From: Methylophilaceae bacterium
GTDB lineage: Bacteria; Pseudomonadota; Gammaproteobacteria; Burkholderiales; Methylophilaceae
Assembly: GCA_009926525.1 (NCBI GenBank)
Contig: RFOR01000040.1
Span: 1-6,083, forward strand
Length of the DNA: 6,083 nucleotides
Direction of reading: 5' to 3'
The notes under the pieces were generated by a model. The model was not told the origin of the DNA and made no database searches. It was given only the letters and a program-made list of their open reading frames with translations. Within the stretch, counting starts at the first letter, position 1. Each line of letters starts with the position of its first letter. The position numbers and the translations under genes are program-made. Below are positions 1-6,083 of the stretch, one piece after another.

Positions 1-80
1 CTGTCATAAGCTTGGGCTGCAGGCGTGAATCCAGCCATCAATAGGGCGGCTAAACTTAAGGCGATTTTGAGGTTACGCAT
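1..80 (-). CDS. N-terminus of an exported protein with a Sec signal peptide (partial, runs off the window)
   Basis: Reading leftwards from an ATG at 80-78 gives 26 codons before the window edge. The peptide has a short positive N-region (MRNLK), a hydrophobic core (IALSLAALLMAGF) and an Ala-X-Ala type end (PAAQA) followed by Tyr-Asp, a textbook Sec signal peptide with probable signal peptidase I cleavage after residue 24. A GGAG Shine-Dalgarno lies about 8 bases upstream of the start in the minus-strand sense. Another ATG at 85-83 is in a different frame and gives no signal peptide, so 80 is the better start. The mature part is outside the window, so the function cannot be named; a periplasmic or secreted location is the only supported inference. 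It is transcribed divergently from uvrB. Confidence 0.72.
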   Translation of the reverse strand, partial: MRNLKIALSLAALLMAGFTPAAQAYD

Positions 81-172
81 GTCATGCTCCAATGGATTTA
101 TTGTTTTAATAATTTGAGGCGATTTTTTATCCCCCATTTCTTGACCAAGAACACAGTATAAAGTTCTTTGCC

Positions 173-181
173 TGTTAAAAT
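173..181 (+). promoter_or_regulatory. Possible extended -10 promoter element for uvrB
   Basis: TGTTAAAAT fits the extended -10 form TG-n-TAnnnT, matching TATAAT at five of six positions. It would start transcription near 188, just ahead of the uvrB ribosome binding site. No good -35 hexamer sits 16-18 bases upstream; a TTGACC at 141-146 is too far away. The rest of the 81-208 gap must also carry the promoter of the leftward gene; the best -10-like string for it is TATACT, read on the minus strand at 160-155, again without a clear -35. Confidence 0.3.
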
Positions 182-195
182 GGCATAATTCTTTT

Positions 196-199
196 AAGG
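196..199 (+). promoter_or_regulatory. Ribosome binding site supporting the TTG start of uvrB
   Basis: AAGG lies 9 bases before the TTG at 209-211. In this frame a TAA at 176-178 closes the upstream side, and no ATG or GTG occurs between it and 209, so this weak Shine-Dalgarno plus TTG is the only reasonable initiation site that keeps the conserved UvrB N-terminus. Confidence 0.5.
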
Positions 200-208
200 T
201 GCCCGCAA

Positions 209-2245
209 TTGATTGTTACGTTCCCCAATAGTAAATATCAGCTTCATCAGCCGTTTCCCCCTGCTGGCGACCAACCGCAGGCAATTGATAAGCTGACTGA
301 GGGGATTGAGGCGGGGATGAAGTATCAAACACTGCTTGGCGTGACCGGCTCTGGCAAAACCTACACCATGGCTAATGTGATTGCGCGCACAGGTCGGTCC
401 GCTATTGTCATGGCACCAAACAAAACTTTGGCAGCTCAGCTTTATTCTGAATTCAGAGAGTTCTTCCCTAACAATGCAGTGGAATACTTCGTTTCTTACT
501 ACGATTACTATCAGCCTGAGGCTTACGTACCCTCCCGTGATTTATTCATTGAGAAAGACTCCAGCATTAATGAGCATATCGAGCAGATGCGCCTGTCTGC
601 AACTAAAGCGCTACTAGAGCGTGATGACGCGATTATTGTAGCGTCTGTGTCAGCGATTTACGGTATTGGTGACCCAGTCGATTATCATGGTATGGTCTTG
701 CATCTTGAACAAGGTGAAACGCTAAGTCAGCGAGATGCGATATTGCGTTTGGTAGGCATGCAATACGACCGTAATGATTTCGACTTCTCTCGAGGTTGTT
801 TTCGTGTGCGTGGAGATGTGATTGACGTATTCCCGGCGGAAAATAGTGAAACTGCTGTGCGTATTTCCTTATTTGATGATGAAGTTGAAACCATTACTTT
901 GTTTGACCCACTTACAGGGCAGATGTTTAACAAGATTGCCCGTTATACCATTTATCCTTCAAGCCATTATGTTACGCCGCGTGAGACCACAGTGCGGGCC
1001 ATGGAGAAGATTAAGCACGAACTGAAATCGCGCGTTGATTTTTACATCAAAGAAGGCAAGTTGGTTGAGGCGCAGCGTATTGAGCAACGTACCCGTTTTG
1101 ATTTGGAAATGCTTAACGAGATTGGATTTTGTAAAGGCATTGAGAACTACTCACGCCATCTATCAGGGCGAGGCCCGGGCGATCCGCCACCGACTTTGAT
1201 TGATTACCTTCCTAAAAACGCCATCATGATTATGGATGAAAGCCATGTCACAGTTCCTCAGATTGGTGCGATGTATAAGGGCGATAGGTCACGTAAGGAG
1301 AACTTGGTAGATTACGGCTTCCGTTTGCCATCCGCTTTAGATAATCGTCCACTCAAGTTTGAAGAGTTCGAGCAAATCATGCGTCAAACGGTGTTTGTTT
1401 CGGCGACGCCTGCAGAGTATGAAGCCAATCATCAGCAACAAGTAGTCGAGCAGGTGGCAAGACCAACTGGCTTGGTTGACCCTGAAATTATTGTGAAGCC
1501 AGCTGATACTCAAGTCGATGATCTGCTATCTGAAATTAAACTGCGTGTAGCAGTGGGTGAGCGCGTCTTAGCGACAACCTTAACTAAACGCATGTCGGAA
1601 GACTTAACAGATTATTTGAATGAGCATGGCGTTAAAGTTCGCTATTTACATTCTGATATTGATACCGTTGAGCGTGTAGAAATCATTCGTGATTTGCGCT
1701 TAGGAGAGTTTGACGTACTTGTGGGCATTAATTTGCTACGTGAGGGGCTGGATATTCCAGAGGTATCTTTGGTGGCTGTGTTGGATGCCGATAAAGAAGG
1801 CTTCCTACGTTCTGAACGATCACTCATCCAAACTGCTGGTCGTGCCGCACGTAACCTGAATGGTAAGGTGATTTTTTACGCCAACAGGATTACGCGCTCA
1901 ATGAAACTCGCGATGGATGAAACTGAGCGTCGCCGAACTAAGCAGATCGCCTTTAACTTAGAGCATGGTATTACCCCTAAAGGCGTGGTCAAACGTATTA
2001 AAGATATTATCGACGGCGTTTACGACAAAGATGATGCTGAACGCGAGCGCAAAGCAGCAAAGGATCAAGCTAATTATGATGTGCTCAGCGAGAAGCAATT
2101 ACTCAAAGAAATGAAGCGTCTAGAAAAGGCCATGCACGATAGCGCTAAGAATCTGGAATTTGAGAAAGCAGCTGACTTTAGAGATCAACTCAAAAAACTT
2201 AAAGAAAAATTCTATGGTGCGAATGTGGATGATTTAACTTCATAA
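209..2245 (+). CDS. uvrB: UvrABC excinuclease subunit B
   Basis: UvrB is the damage-verifying helicase-like subunit of nucleotide excision repair: it is loaded on DNA by UvrA, clamps a strand with its beta-hairpin, then recruits UvrC for the dual incision. At 678 aa the protein is close to E. coli UvrB (673 aa) and alignable throughout. Visible motifs in order: Walker A GVTGSGKT (44-51); the Tyr-rich beta-hairpin [10 protein letters not shown] (97-106); Walker B DESH (343-346); helicase motif III VSAT (397-400); motif [10 protein letters not shown] (541-548); and a C-terminal UVR domain at about 625-665 ([14 protein letters not shown]), the UvrC/UvrA contact. All key residues are intact and there is no frameshift. 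Translation starts at TTG; the next in-frame Met (residue 37) would delete the conserved SGDQP-like AGDQP motif (19-23). The gene appears monocistronic: it diverges from the signal-peptide gene and converges with rne. No convincing LexA box was found upstream. Confidence 0.98.
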   Translation: MIVTFPNSKYQLHQPFPPAGDQPQAIDKLTEGIEAGMKYQTLLGVTGSGKTYTMANVIARTGRSAIVMAPNKTLAAQLYSEFREFFPNNAVEYFVSYYDYYQPEAYVPSRDLFIEKDSSINEHIEQMRLSATKALLERDDAIIVASVSAIYGIGDPVDYHGMVLHLEQGETLSQRDAILRLVGMQYDRNDFDFSRGCFRVRGDVIDVFPAENSETAVRISLFDDEVETITLFDPLTGQMFNKIARYTIYPSSHYVTPRETTVRAMEKIKHELKSRVDFYIKEGKLVEAQRIEQRTRFDLEMLNEIGFCKGIENYSRHLSGRGPGDPPPTLIDYLPKNAIMIMDESHVTVPQIGAMYKGDRSRKENLVDYGFRLPSALDNRPLKFEEFEQIMRQTVFVSATPAEYEANHQQQVVEQVARPTGLVDPEIIVKPADTQVDDLLSEIKLRVAVGERVLATTLTKRMSEDLTDYLNEHGVKVRYLHSDIDTVERVEIIRDLRLGEFDVLVGINLLREGLDIPEVSLVAVLDADKEGFLRSERSLIQTAGRAARNLNGKVIFYANRITRSMKLAMDETERRRTKQIAFNLEHGITPKGVVKRIKDIIDGVYDKDDAERERKAAKDQANYDVLSEKQLLKEMKRLEKAMHDSAKNLEFEKAADFRDQLKKLKEKFYGANVDDLTS

Positions 2246-2339
2246 CATCTAGAAATTATTTGTAGCCAAAGGTGTTTTGTAGGATTTCTAAAGCGATTGT
2301 TGACATAGACACTTATAGATAGATGGCTTGCTAAAATGA

Positions 2340-2365
2340 AAAAGCCCCGATGAGCTGGGGCTTTT
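2340..2365. terminator. Bidirectional intrinsic terminator shared by uvrB and rne
   Basis: AAAAGCCCC (2340-2348) and GGGGCTTTT (2357-2365) form a perfect 9-bp stem with an 8-base loop. Read rightwards the hairpin ends in CTTTT, serving uvrB 94 bases after its stop; read leftwards it ends in CTTTTT followed by CATTTT, serving rne 20 bases after its stop. The flanking stretch 2246-2339 contains no gene that I can support. Confidence 0.85.
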
Positions 2366-2385
2366 GAGTGCAATGCTAAAAAAAC

Positions 2386-4905
2386 TTACTTCTGCGTTTG
2401 AACGATGACTAAAGGCTCATCTTTTGCTGCTTCGTCAGCTTTCTTTTGCCAAGCGGCTGTTTTGCGTGGTTTCTTTGGGGCTTCAGGTTCAGCAACAGTT
2501 GCTATTTTAGTTTCCGCCTTGGTTTCGACTAATTGCAAACCGCTTGCAGCCAAATCAACTGGTTTAGCTTTCGCTGCTGGCTTGCGCGCTGGACGTGCTT
2601 TTTTCTCAGCAGGTGCTTTTTGAGATTTTTCTTCGCTCACTTCGCTGCTTGATTCTTCCTTGAGCGCTTTAGCTACTTTAGCTGGCTTTTCTGCTTGCAC
2701 TGGTTGTGTTGAAACCACTTCAATTGCTTCAGCTTTAACGGCTTCAATTTTTGGTGCATCTACTTTGGGCGCATCAACCGGTTTAGCTTTTTCATTAGCC
2801 ACAGAAGTATTGTTCGCATCTATGAGCTGTTCGTTCTCAACAAATGGACGATCGCCAGCAGGACGCTCTTGGCGTGGGCCACGGTCACGACGACCATTTC
2901 GGCCACGGCGATTACGACCTTCGCGTGGTTCACGTTGCTCATTGTTTTGCTCACCTTGTAAGCCTTCAACTTGGTTGACTTGAGTGGCTTGGTTGTTTTG
3001 CCCTGCTTGTTGCGGCCTAGCTTGTTGTGGTGGTCTTGGCTGACGTGGCTCTTGATTGCGCTGTTGACGATCACCTTGAACGCCTTGGTTGATTCGCTCA
3101 GCTTGATTGCCACGGTCTGGACGGTCACCACGCTCATTGCGGTTTCGATTGCGATTGCGGTTACGATTGTTGTCGCGACGAGCGTTTTGTTCACGTGTTT
3201 CAGCTTTTGGTGCTTCTTTCTTAGTGAGTGAACCTAACCACTGAGTAATGCGAGTTATGAGTGAAACGCCTTTCTCAACTTTTTCTATGCTAATAGGTGC
3301 TGGAGCAGAAGGAGTGATTCCTCTGACTGCAGCGACTTGTTTCACTGCTTTCACTTCAGGCGCAGCATGATTGTGAACTTCTTCTTCAGTTGGCATTTCT
3401 ACCATTTGATAGCTACGTGGACCATCTTCTGCACTGTCATCGCTCTTAATACGCGTGATTGTGTAGTTTGGTGTTTCCAAATGGATGTTAGGAATTAAGA
3501 CCACTTCAACACCAGTGCGTTGTTCGATTTTATGTATGTCAGCACGTTTTTCATTAAGCAAGAATGTCGCTGCTTCAACAGGAAGCTGAACTTGAACCGC
3601 TTTGCTGTTTTCTTTCATGGCTTCTTCTTGCGTGATACGCAAGATGTGAAGCGCTGTTGATTCGATACCTCGAATGTGACCCGTACCGTGGCAACGTGGG
3701 CAAGGGATGTGATTGCTTTCGCCCAAGCTTGGACGTAAGCGTTGACGTGATAGTTCTAATAGGCCGAATCGTGAAATCTTGCCAGTTTGAACACGTGCAC
3801 GATCGTAGTGCAAAGCTTCACGTAAGCGGTTTTCAACGTCACGTTGGTTACGTTGACTTTCCATATCGATAAAGTCGATTACCACCAGGCCGCCTAAGTC
3901 ACGTAAACGCAATTGGCGTGCAACTTCTTCAGCCGCTTCTAAGTTGGTATTGAATGCAGTGTGCTCAATGTCGCTACCTTTAGTAGAGCGACCAGAGTTA
4001 ACGTCTACTGAAACTAAAGCTTCAGTGTGGTCAATCACGATCGCGCCGCCAGAAGGTAGGCGTACTTCTCGAGAGAACGCTGTTTCGATTTGGTGTTCGA
4101 TTTGGAAACGTGAGAATAACGGCGTTTCGTCTTGGTATAGTTTGACCCGTGCTACATGACCCGGCATCACATGGTTCATGAACTGAATAGCTTGTTCATG
4201 AATATCTGGTGTGTCGATAAGGATTTCACCAATGTCTGGTTGGAAATAATCGCGAATGGCGCGAATTACTAAACTGCCTTCTTGGTATATCAGGAAAGGG
4301 CCATTTTGAATAGTTGATGCGCTTTCAACAGCGGTCCAAAGTTGAAGGAGATAATTTAAATCCCATTGCAACTCTTCTAGGTTGCGGCCGATACCCGCAG
4401 TACGCGCAATAATACTCATGCCATTTGGCACTTCTAATTGCGCCATGATGTCACGAAGTTCGTTACGGTCCTCGCCTTCAATGCGGCGTGAAACACCACC
4501 GCCACGTGGATTATTTGGCATTAATACCAAATAACGGCCAGCAAGTGAGATGAATGTTGTGAGAGCAGCACCTTTGTTGCCACGTTCGTCTTTGTCGACT
4601 TGAACAATCAGCTCTTGGCCTTCTTTTAGTACGTCCTGAATGCGTACACGACCGCTTTCAGCATCATTTTGGAAGTAGCTACGCGCGACTTCCTTAAATG
4701 GCAAGAAGCCATGTCTGTCTGTGCCGTAATTCACAAAGGCAGCTTCAAGCGATGGCTCGATGCGTGTAATGACGCCTTTGTAAATATTGCTCTTACGTTG
4801 TTCTTTACCTGCAGATTCGATATCAAGGTCGATTAAACGTTGACCATCGACAATCGCAACGCGCAGCTCTTCAGACTGGGTTGCATTAAATAACATGCGT
4901 TTCAT
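2386..4905 (-). CDS. rne: Ribonuclease E (RNase E/G family endoribonuclease)
   Basis: RNase E cuts single-stranded AU-rich RNA; it matures 5S/16S rRNA and tRNA, starts most mRNA decay, and scaffolds the degradosome at the inner membrane. The N-terminal half closely follows E. coli RNase E: start [11 protein letters not shown]1 domain at about 37-125, 5'-phosphate sensor residues R168/T169, catalytic D301 and D344 (equivalent to D303 and D346 of E. coli), and the zinc-link CPRC (C402, C405). The C-terminal half is low complexity: a probable amphipathic membrane segment (545-563), an Arg/Asn/Gln-rich region (about 566-690) including five Arg-Asn repeats, an Ala/Lys/Glu-rich region (about 695-830) with a VDAPK doublet at 710-719, and two short hydrophobic motifs near the end. 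At 839 aa it is shorter than the 1061 aa of E. coli but too long for RNase G. The ATG has a GGGAG site 8 bases upstream. It converges with uvrB and diverges from rluC; leader hairpins suggest autoregulation. Confidence 0.97.
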   Translation of the reverse strand: MKRMLFNATQSEELRVAIVDGQRLIDLDIESAGKEQRKSNIYKGVITRIEPSLEAAFVNYGTDRHGFLPFKEVARSYFQNDAESGRVRIQDVLKEGQELIVQVDKDERGNKGAALTTFISLAGRYLVLMPNNPRGGGVSRRIEGEDRNELRDIMAQLEVPNGMSIIARTAGIGRNLEELQWDLNYLLQLWTAVESASTIQNGPFLIYQEGSLVIRAIRDYFQPDIGEILIDTPDIHEQAIQFMNHVMPGHVARVKLYQDETPLFSRFQIEHQIETAFSREVRLPSGGAIVIDHTEALVSVDVNSGRSTKGSDIEHTAFNTNLEAAEEVARQLRLRDLGGLVVIDFIDMESQRNQRDVENRLREALHYDRARVQTGKISRFGLLELSRQRLRPSLGESNHIPCPRCHGTGHIRGIESTALHILRITQEEAMKENSKAVQVQLPVEAATFLLNEKRADIHKIEQRTGVEVVLIPNIHLETPNYTITRIKSDDSAEDGPRSYQMVEMPTEEEVHNHAAPEVKAVKQVAAVRGITPSAPAPISIEKVEKGVSLITRITQWLGSLTKKEAPKAETREQNARRDNNRNRNRNRNRNERGDRPDRGNQAERINQGVQGDRQQRNQEPRQPRPPQQARPQQAGQNNQATQVNQVEGLQGEQNNEQREPREGRNRRGRNGRRDRGPRQERPAGDRPFVENEQLIDANNTSVANEKAKPVDAPKVDAPKIEAVKAEAIEVVSTQPVQAEKPAKVAKALKEESSSEVSEEKSQKAPAEKKARPARKPAAKAKPVDLAASGLQLVETKAETKIATVAEPEAPKKPRKTAAWQKKADEAAKDEPLVIVQTQK
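3136..3165 (-). repeat. Hexanucleotide repeat coding for five Arg-Asn pairs in RNase E
   Basis: Residues 581-590 of RNase E are (Arg-Asn)x5, encoded by imperfect six-base units (CGY/CGA plus AAY). It sits in the arginine-rich segment, which in E. coli RNase E is the RNA-binding part of the tail. Codons vary between units (CGT, CGC, CGA; AAC, AAT), which suggests selection for the peptide rather than a very recent slippage expansion. Confidence 0.75.
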
Positions 4906-4913
4906 TGTGTTGA

Positions 4914-4918
4914 CTCCC
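4914..4918 (-). promoter_or_regulatory. Ribosome binding site of rne
   Basis: In the rne sense GGGAG lies 8 bases before the ATG at 4905. Its three G residues (4916-4918) are also the end of a GC-rich stem, so the site may be partly hidden in the folded mRNA. Confidence 0.7.
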
Positions 4919-4932
4919 GCGCTCAGAGCGGG
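4916..4932 (-). promoter_or_regulatory. Hairpin covering the rne Shine-Dalgarno
   Basis: In the rne mRNA, CCCGC (4932-4928) pairs with GCGGG (4920-4916), five G-C pairs around a 7-base loop. The 3' arm contains the GGG of the Shine-Dalgarno sequence, so folding would compete with ribosome binding. It resembles in position the start-proximal hairpin of E. coli rne; the regulatory role is inferred. Confidence 0.5.
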
Positions 4933-4942
4933 GTTGCAGATG

Positions 4943-4960
4943 TTGCTATGTGAATAGCAA
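4943..4960 (-). promoter_or_regulatory. Stem-loop in the rne leader, candidate RNase E sensor
   Basis: TTGCTAT (4960-4954 in rne sense) and ATAGCAA (4949-4943) form a perfect 7-bp stem with a four-base loop TCAC, 37 bases upstream of the rne ATG and 10 bases from the Shine-Dalgarno hairpin. A start-proximal leader stem-loop is the known feedback element (hp2) in E. coli rne; I cannot tell whether this one is homologous or an independent analogue. Confidence 0.5.
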
Positions 4961-5007
4961 GGTGGAAGGGCTAGGTTTGAATATGTAGGTTAATGCCATA
5001 AATCAGC

Positions 5008-5020
5008 GTGTTGTTAACAC
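5008..5020 (-). promoter_or_regulatory. Small third stem-loop in the rne leader
   Basis: GTGTT and AACAC form a 5-bp stem with loop AAC in the rne sense. It is short and AU-containing, so it could be a chance inverted repeat; it is listed because it lines up with the two stronger start-proximal hairpins. Confidence 0.25.
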
Positions 5021-5172
5021 TACACAGTAAATCTGTCAGAAACTTGCTTGGGCTTTTTTAAACACTTTATCAATTACATTGCTAACTTACATTCTCTATG
5101 GCTTTTGTCCTTGCCATTGTCAGTGGGTGATTTCTTTTTAGGAAAGTTTTTCACCTTTAACCTGCACATTTT

Positions 5173-5200
5173 TTTATCTGTATCAGATTGAATTTGTTAA
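5173..5200 (-). promoter_or_regulatory. Weak sigma70-like promoter candidate for rne
   Basis: In the rne sense TTAACA (5200-5195) is separated by 16 bases from GATAAA (5178-5173). This would start transcription near 5166 and give a leader of about 260 nt. The -35 matches five of six consensus positions, the -10 only four. Other start points in the gap are equally possible. Confidence 0.22.
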
Positions 5201-5267
5201 CGAAGTAACTCGTTTTTGTTTTTTAAAGCCGTGTTGCTTTTATTCTGTCTTTTTAATTTAGATTCGG

Positions 5268-5289
5268 TTTAGCTGACATATCAGCTAAA
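5268..5289. repeat. Perfect inverted repeat with 9-base arms, possible operator
   Basis: TTTAGCTGA (5268-5276) is followed by the spacer CATA and then its exact reverse complement TCAGCTAAA (5281-5289). It lies between the divergent genes, centred about 374 bases from the rne start and 228 bases from the rluC start. Neither side is followed by a T-run, so it is not an intrinsic terminator. A binding site for a dimeric regulator or an RNA hairpin in a long rne leader are the two likely readings. Confidence 0.6.
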
Positions 5290-5360
5290 ATTCAAAGTTC
5301 TAGCATTTCCAGGCCGCGCCATCGCTTATACTCTAGGTATTGCAATTCATCCGCAGCGGC

Positions 5361-5390
5361 TTGAGCGCTTTAATATTTAGTACATAAAAT
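5361..5390 (+). promoter_or_regulatory. Sigma70-like promoter candidate for rluC
   Basis: TTGAGC (5361-5366) is followed after 18 bases by TAAAAT (5385-5390). This would initiate near 5397, leaving a leader of about 110 nt before rluC. It is the best -35/-10 pair I found by eye on this strand between 5230 and 5500. A further -10-like TATACT at 5327-5332 lacks a good -35. Confidence 0.4.
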
Positions 5391-5442
5391 CGCTACTTAT
5401 TTTATTTGGCGAGCGAGATTAACCAAGGTATCTTTTAAGACT

Positions 5443-5485
5443 TTCAATTCATTCGTTGAAGAAGCGCTGAGCGCATTCGCTTCAA
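5443..5485 (+). promoter_or_regulatory. Competing hairpins in the rluC leader
   Basis: TTGAA at 5456-5460 can pair with TTCAA upstream (5443-5447, 8-base loop) or with TTCAA downstream (5481-5485). The downstream form has a 6-bp outer stem (5456-5461 with 5480-5485) enclosing a GCGC-TGA-GCGC inner hairpin (5464-5474). A second register of the downstream hairpin pairs GAAGCG (5461-5466) with CGCTTC (5478-5483). The structure ends 21 bases before the rluC start codon. Regulation is inferred only from the pairing. Confidence 0.35.
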
Positions 5486-5499
5486 TAGTTTCGTAGTAT

Positions 5500-5506
5500 A
5501 GGTGAG
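5500..5506 (+). promoter_or_regulatory. Ribosome binding site deciding the rluC start
   Basis: AGGTGAG directly precedes the ATG at 5507. It matches the 3' part of the ideal Shine-Dalgarno sequence (GGAGGTGA), so the short apparent spacing is acceptable. The in-frame ATG at 5558 has no such site. Confidence 0.65.
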
Positions 5507-6083
5507 ATGACAAATTTAAGCAAAATAAGTAATGAAATTAGTGAATCAAGCGCGGCAATGCTTGAAATTGATGAGGCAAGTGAAGGTCAAAGGATTGATA
5601 ACTTCCTCACCAAAACGCTAAAAGGCGTTCCTAAAAGTCATCTTTATCGAATTCTTCGGAGTGGAGAAGTACGCGTCAATAAAAAACGAATTGATGCAAC
5701 CTATAAACTCGCGATGGGTGATATGGTCCGTATTCCGCCGATACGCGCGACAGTTGCGCAAATTGACGTTGAACAACAAAAGCCAGTCACAGCCCGTTTA
5801 GAAAAGTGCATCGTGTTTGAGGATGATGCAATGCTAGTGCTCGACAAGCCAGCAGGTATGGCAGTGCATGGCGGTAGTGGTGTGAGTAAGGGCGTGATTG
5901 AACAGTTAAGATTAGAGCGCCCTCAAGCTAAATTTTTAGAGCTTGTGCACCGATTAGACCGCGAAACTTCAGGCGTGCTGATGGTGGGTAAGAAACGCTC
6001 AGCATTGGTTGCCTTACATGAAGCAATGCGTCGTAATCAAATGGATAAGCGCTATTTCATGCTAGTGAAAGGTCATTGGACAG
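5507..6083 (+). CDS. rluC: 23S rRNA pseudouridine synthase RluC (5' part, truncated by window end)
   Basis: RluC converts three uridines of 23S rRNA to pseudouridine (positions 955, 2504 and 2580 in E. coli). The frame stays open to the window end, giving 192 full codons, about 60% of the usual 310-320 aa. An S4-type RNA-binding domain lies at about 27-80 (GQRIDNFLTKTLKGVPKSHL, then YRILRSGEVRVNKKR), followed by the catalytic RluA-family domain with VLDKPAGMAVHGGSG (111-125) and the signature HRLDRETSG (148-156), whose D151 is the catalytic aspartate. These strings are nearly those of E. coli RluC, and GVPKS plus AVHGGSG favour RluC over RluD or RluA. The ATG at 5507 gives 26 residues before GQRIDNF, against 18 in E. 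coli; starting at Met18 would leave nine and has no ribosome site. The gene diverges from rne, an arrangement I recall from betaproteobacteria. Confidence 0.95.
   Translation, partial: MTNLSKISNEISESSAAMLEIDEASEGQRIDNFLTKTLKGVPKSHLYRILRSGEVRVNKKRIDATYKLAMGDMVRIPPIRATVAQIDVEQQKPVTARLEKCIVFEDDAMLVLDKPAGMAVHGGSGVSKGVIEQLRLERPQAKFLELVHRLDRETSGVLMVGKKRSALVALHEAMRRNQMDKRYFMLVKGHWT

Larger units (their letters stand above)
4906..5506. other. 601-base divergent intergenic region: rne leader and rne/rluC promoters
   Basis: No convincing coding sequence is present. The sequence is AT-rich and holds several inverted repeats. The part nearest rne (4916-5020) contains three stem-loops in the rne mRNA sense, and a looser one is possible at 5126-5155 (GGTGA/TCACC outer stem). 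The centre contains a perfect inverted repeat with 9-base arms (5268-5289). The rluC side has a sigma70-like promoter candidate (5361-5390) and competing hairpins (5443-5485). A long rne leader is expected by analogy with E. coli rne, whose leader of about 360 nt mediates feedback by RNase E; whether this leader is as long is inference. Confidence 0.6.

Noticed and set aside
59..126. Direct repeat AGGCGATTTT at 59-68 and 117-126
   Set aside because: Ten bases in AT-rich sequence, one copy inside a coding region; chance is sufficient.
2300..2337. TTGACA at 2300-2305 and an extended -10-like TGCTAAAAT at 2329-2337 between uvrB and the terminator
   Set aside because: The spacing between them is 26 bases, and transcription would start inside the terminator hairpin, so no product is plausible. 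A small RNA seems unlikely.
2405..3231. Long plus-strand open frames opposite the RNase E tail, and a 124-codon frame on the same strand
   Set aside because: They are shadows of the low-complexity, repeat-like coding sequence of rne; they show no ribosome sites or recognisable protein features, and the rne frame is clearly the real one.
5041..5060. T-run after GGGC at 5050-5058 considered as a plus-strand terminator
   Set aside because: No stable stem precedes the T-run, and no plus-strand gene ends there.
5098..5130. A 10-codon plus-strand ORF beginning ATGGCTTTTG
   Set aside because: No ribosome binding site, very short, and on the strand opposite to the rne leader.
5074..5169. A 31-codon ORF on the minus strand inside the rne leader (Lys-rich, start ATG at 5169, stop TAA at 5074)
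   Set aside because: There is no Shine-Dalgarno before the ATG (only an A-run), and an ORF of this length is expected by chance in AT-rich sequence. It would be interesting as an upstream ORF only if conserved.
5384..5405. Inverted repeat ATAAAAT/ATTTTAT near the rluC promoter candidate
   Set aside because: All A-T pairs with an 8-base loop in AT-rich DNA; weak as RNA and expected by chance.
1..6083. A novel defence, mobile or biosynthetic system
   Set aside because: All protein-coding space is taken by known housekeeping genes, apart from 80 bases of an exported protein. No integrase, transposase, CRISPR repeats, tRNA or attachment-like duplication was seen.

Overview
The window reads as ordinary chromosomal core sequence from a proteobacterium. 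A betaproteobacterium is most likely, possibly of the Methylophilaceae type. The clues are the moderate, slightly AT-leaning composition, UvrB, RNase E and RluC proteins that closely resemble the Escherichia coli ones as I remember them, and the head-to-head rne/rluC arrangement that I recall from betaproteobacteria. The taxonomic guess is inference; no database was searched.

Layout. (1) Positions 1-80, minus strand: the first 26 codons of an unidentified gene whose product starts with a Sec signal peptide. (2) Positions 81-208: a short divergent intergenic region that must hold the promoters of that gene and of uvrB. (3) Positions 209-2245, plus strand: complete uvrB (678 aa) with a TTG start. 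(4) Positions 2246-2385: a convergent gap with one symmetrical hairpin terminator (2340-2365) that can serve both uvrB and rne. (5) Positions 2386-4905, minus strand: complete rne (RNase E, 839 aa), with an intact catalytic half and a shorter, low-complexity C-terminal half than in E. coli. (6) Positions 4906-5506: a 601-base gap between divergent rne and rluC, with no convincing gene but rich in inverted repeats. (7) Positions 5507-6083, plus strand: the first 192 codons of rluC (23S rRNA pseudouridine synthase), cut by the window end.

Functionally, UvrB belongs to nucleotide excision repair, while RNase E (rRNA/tRNA processing and mRNA decay) and RluC (23S rRNA pseudouridylation) both act on RNA. 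I see no phage, transposon, CRISPR, toxin-antitoxin or defence genes, and no undescribed multi-gene system. The parts most worth a second look are non-coding. The rne leader carries a hairpin pair next to the start codon, one of which covers the Shine-Dalgarno sequence, consistent with RNase E autoregulation. A perfect inverted repeat with 9-base arms sits in the rne/rluC gap. The rluC leader has two mutually exclusive hairpins. In the RNase E tail there is an amphipathic segment that looks like a membrane anchor, plus two short hydrophobic motifs that could bind partner proteins.
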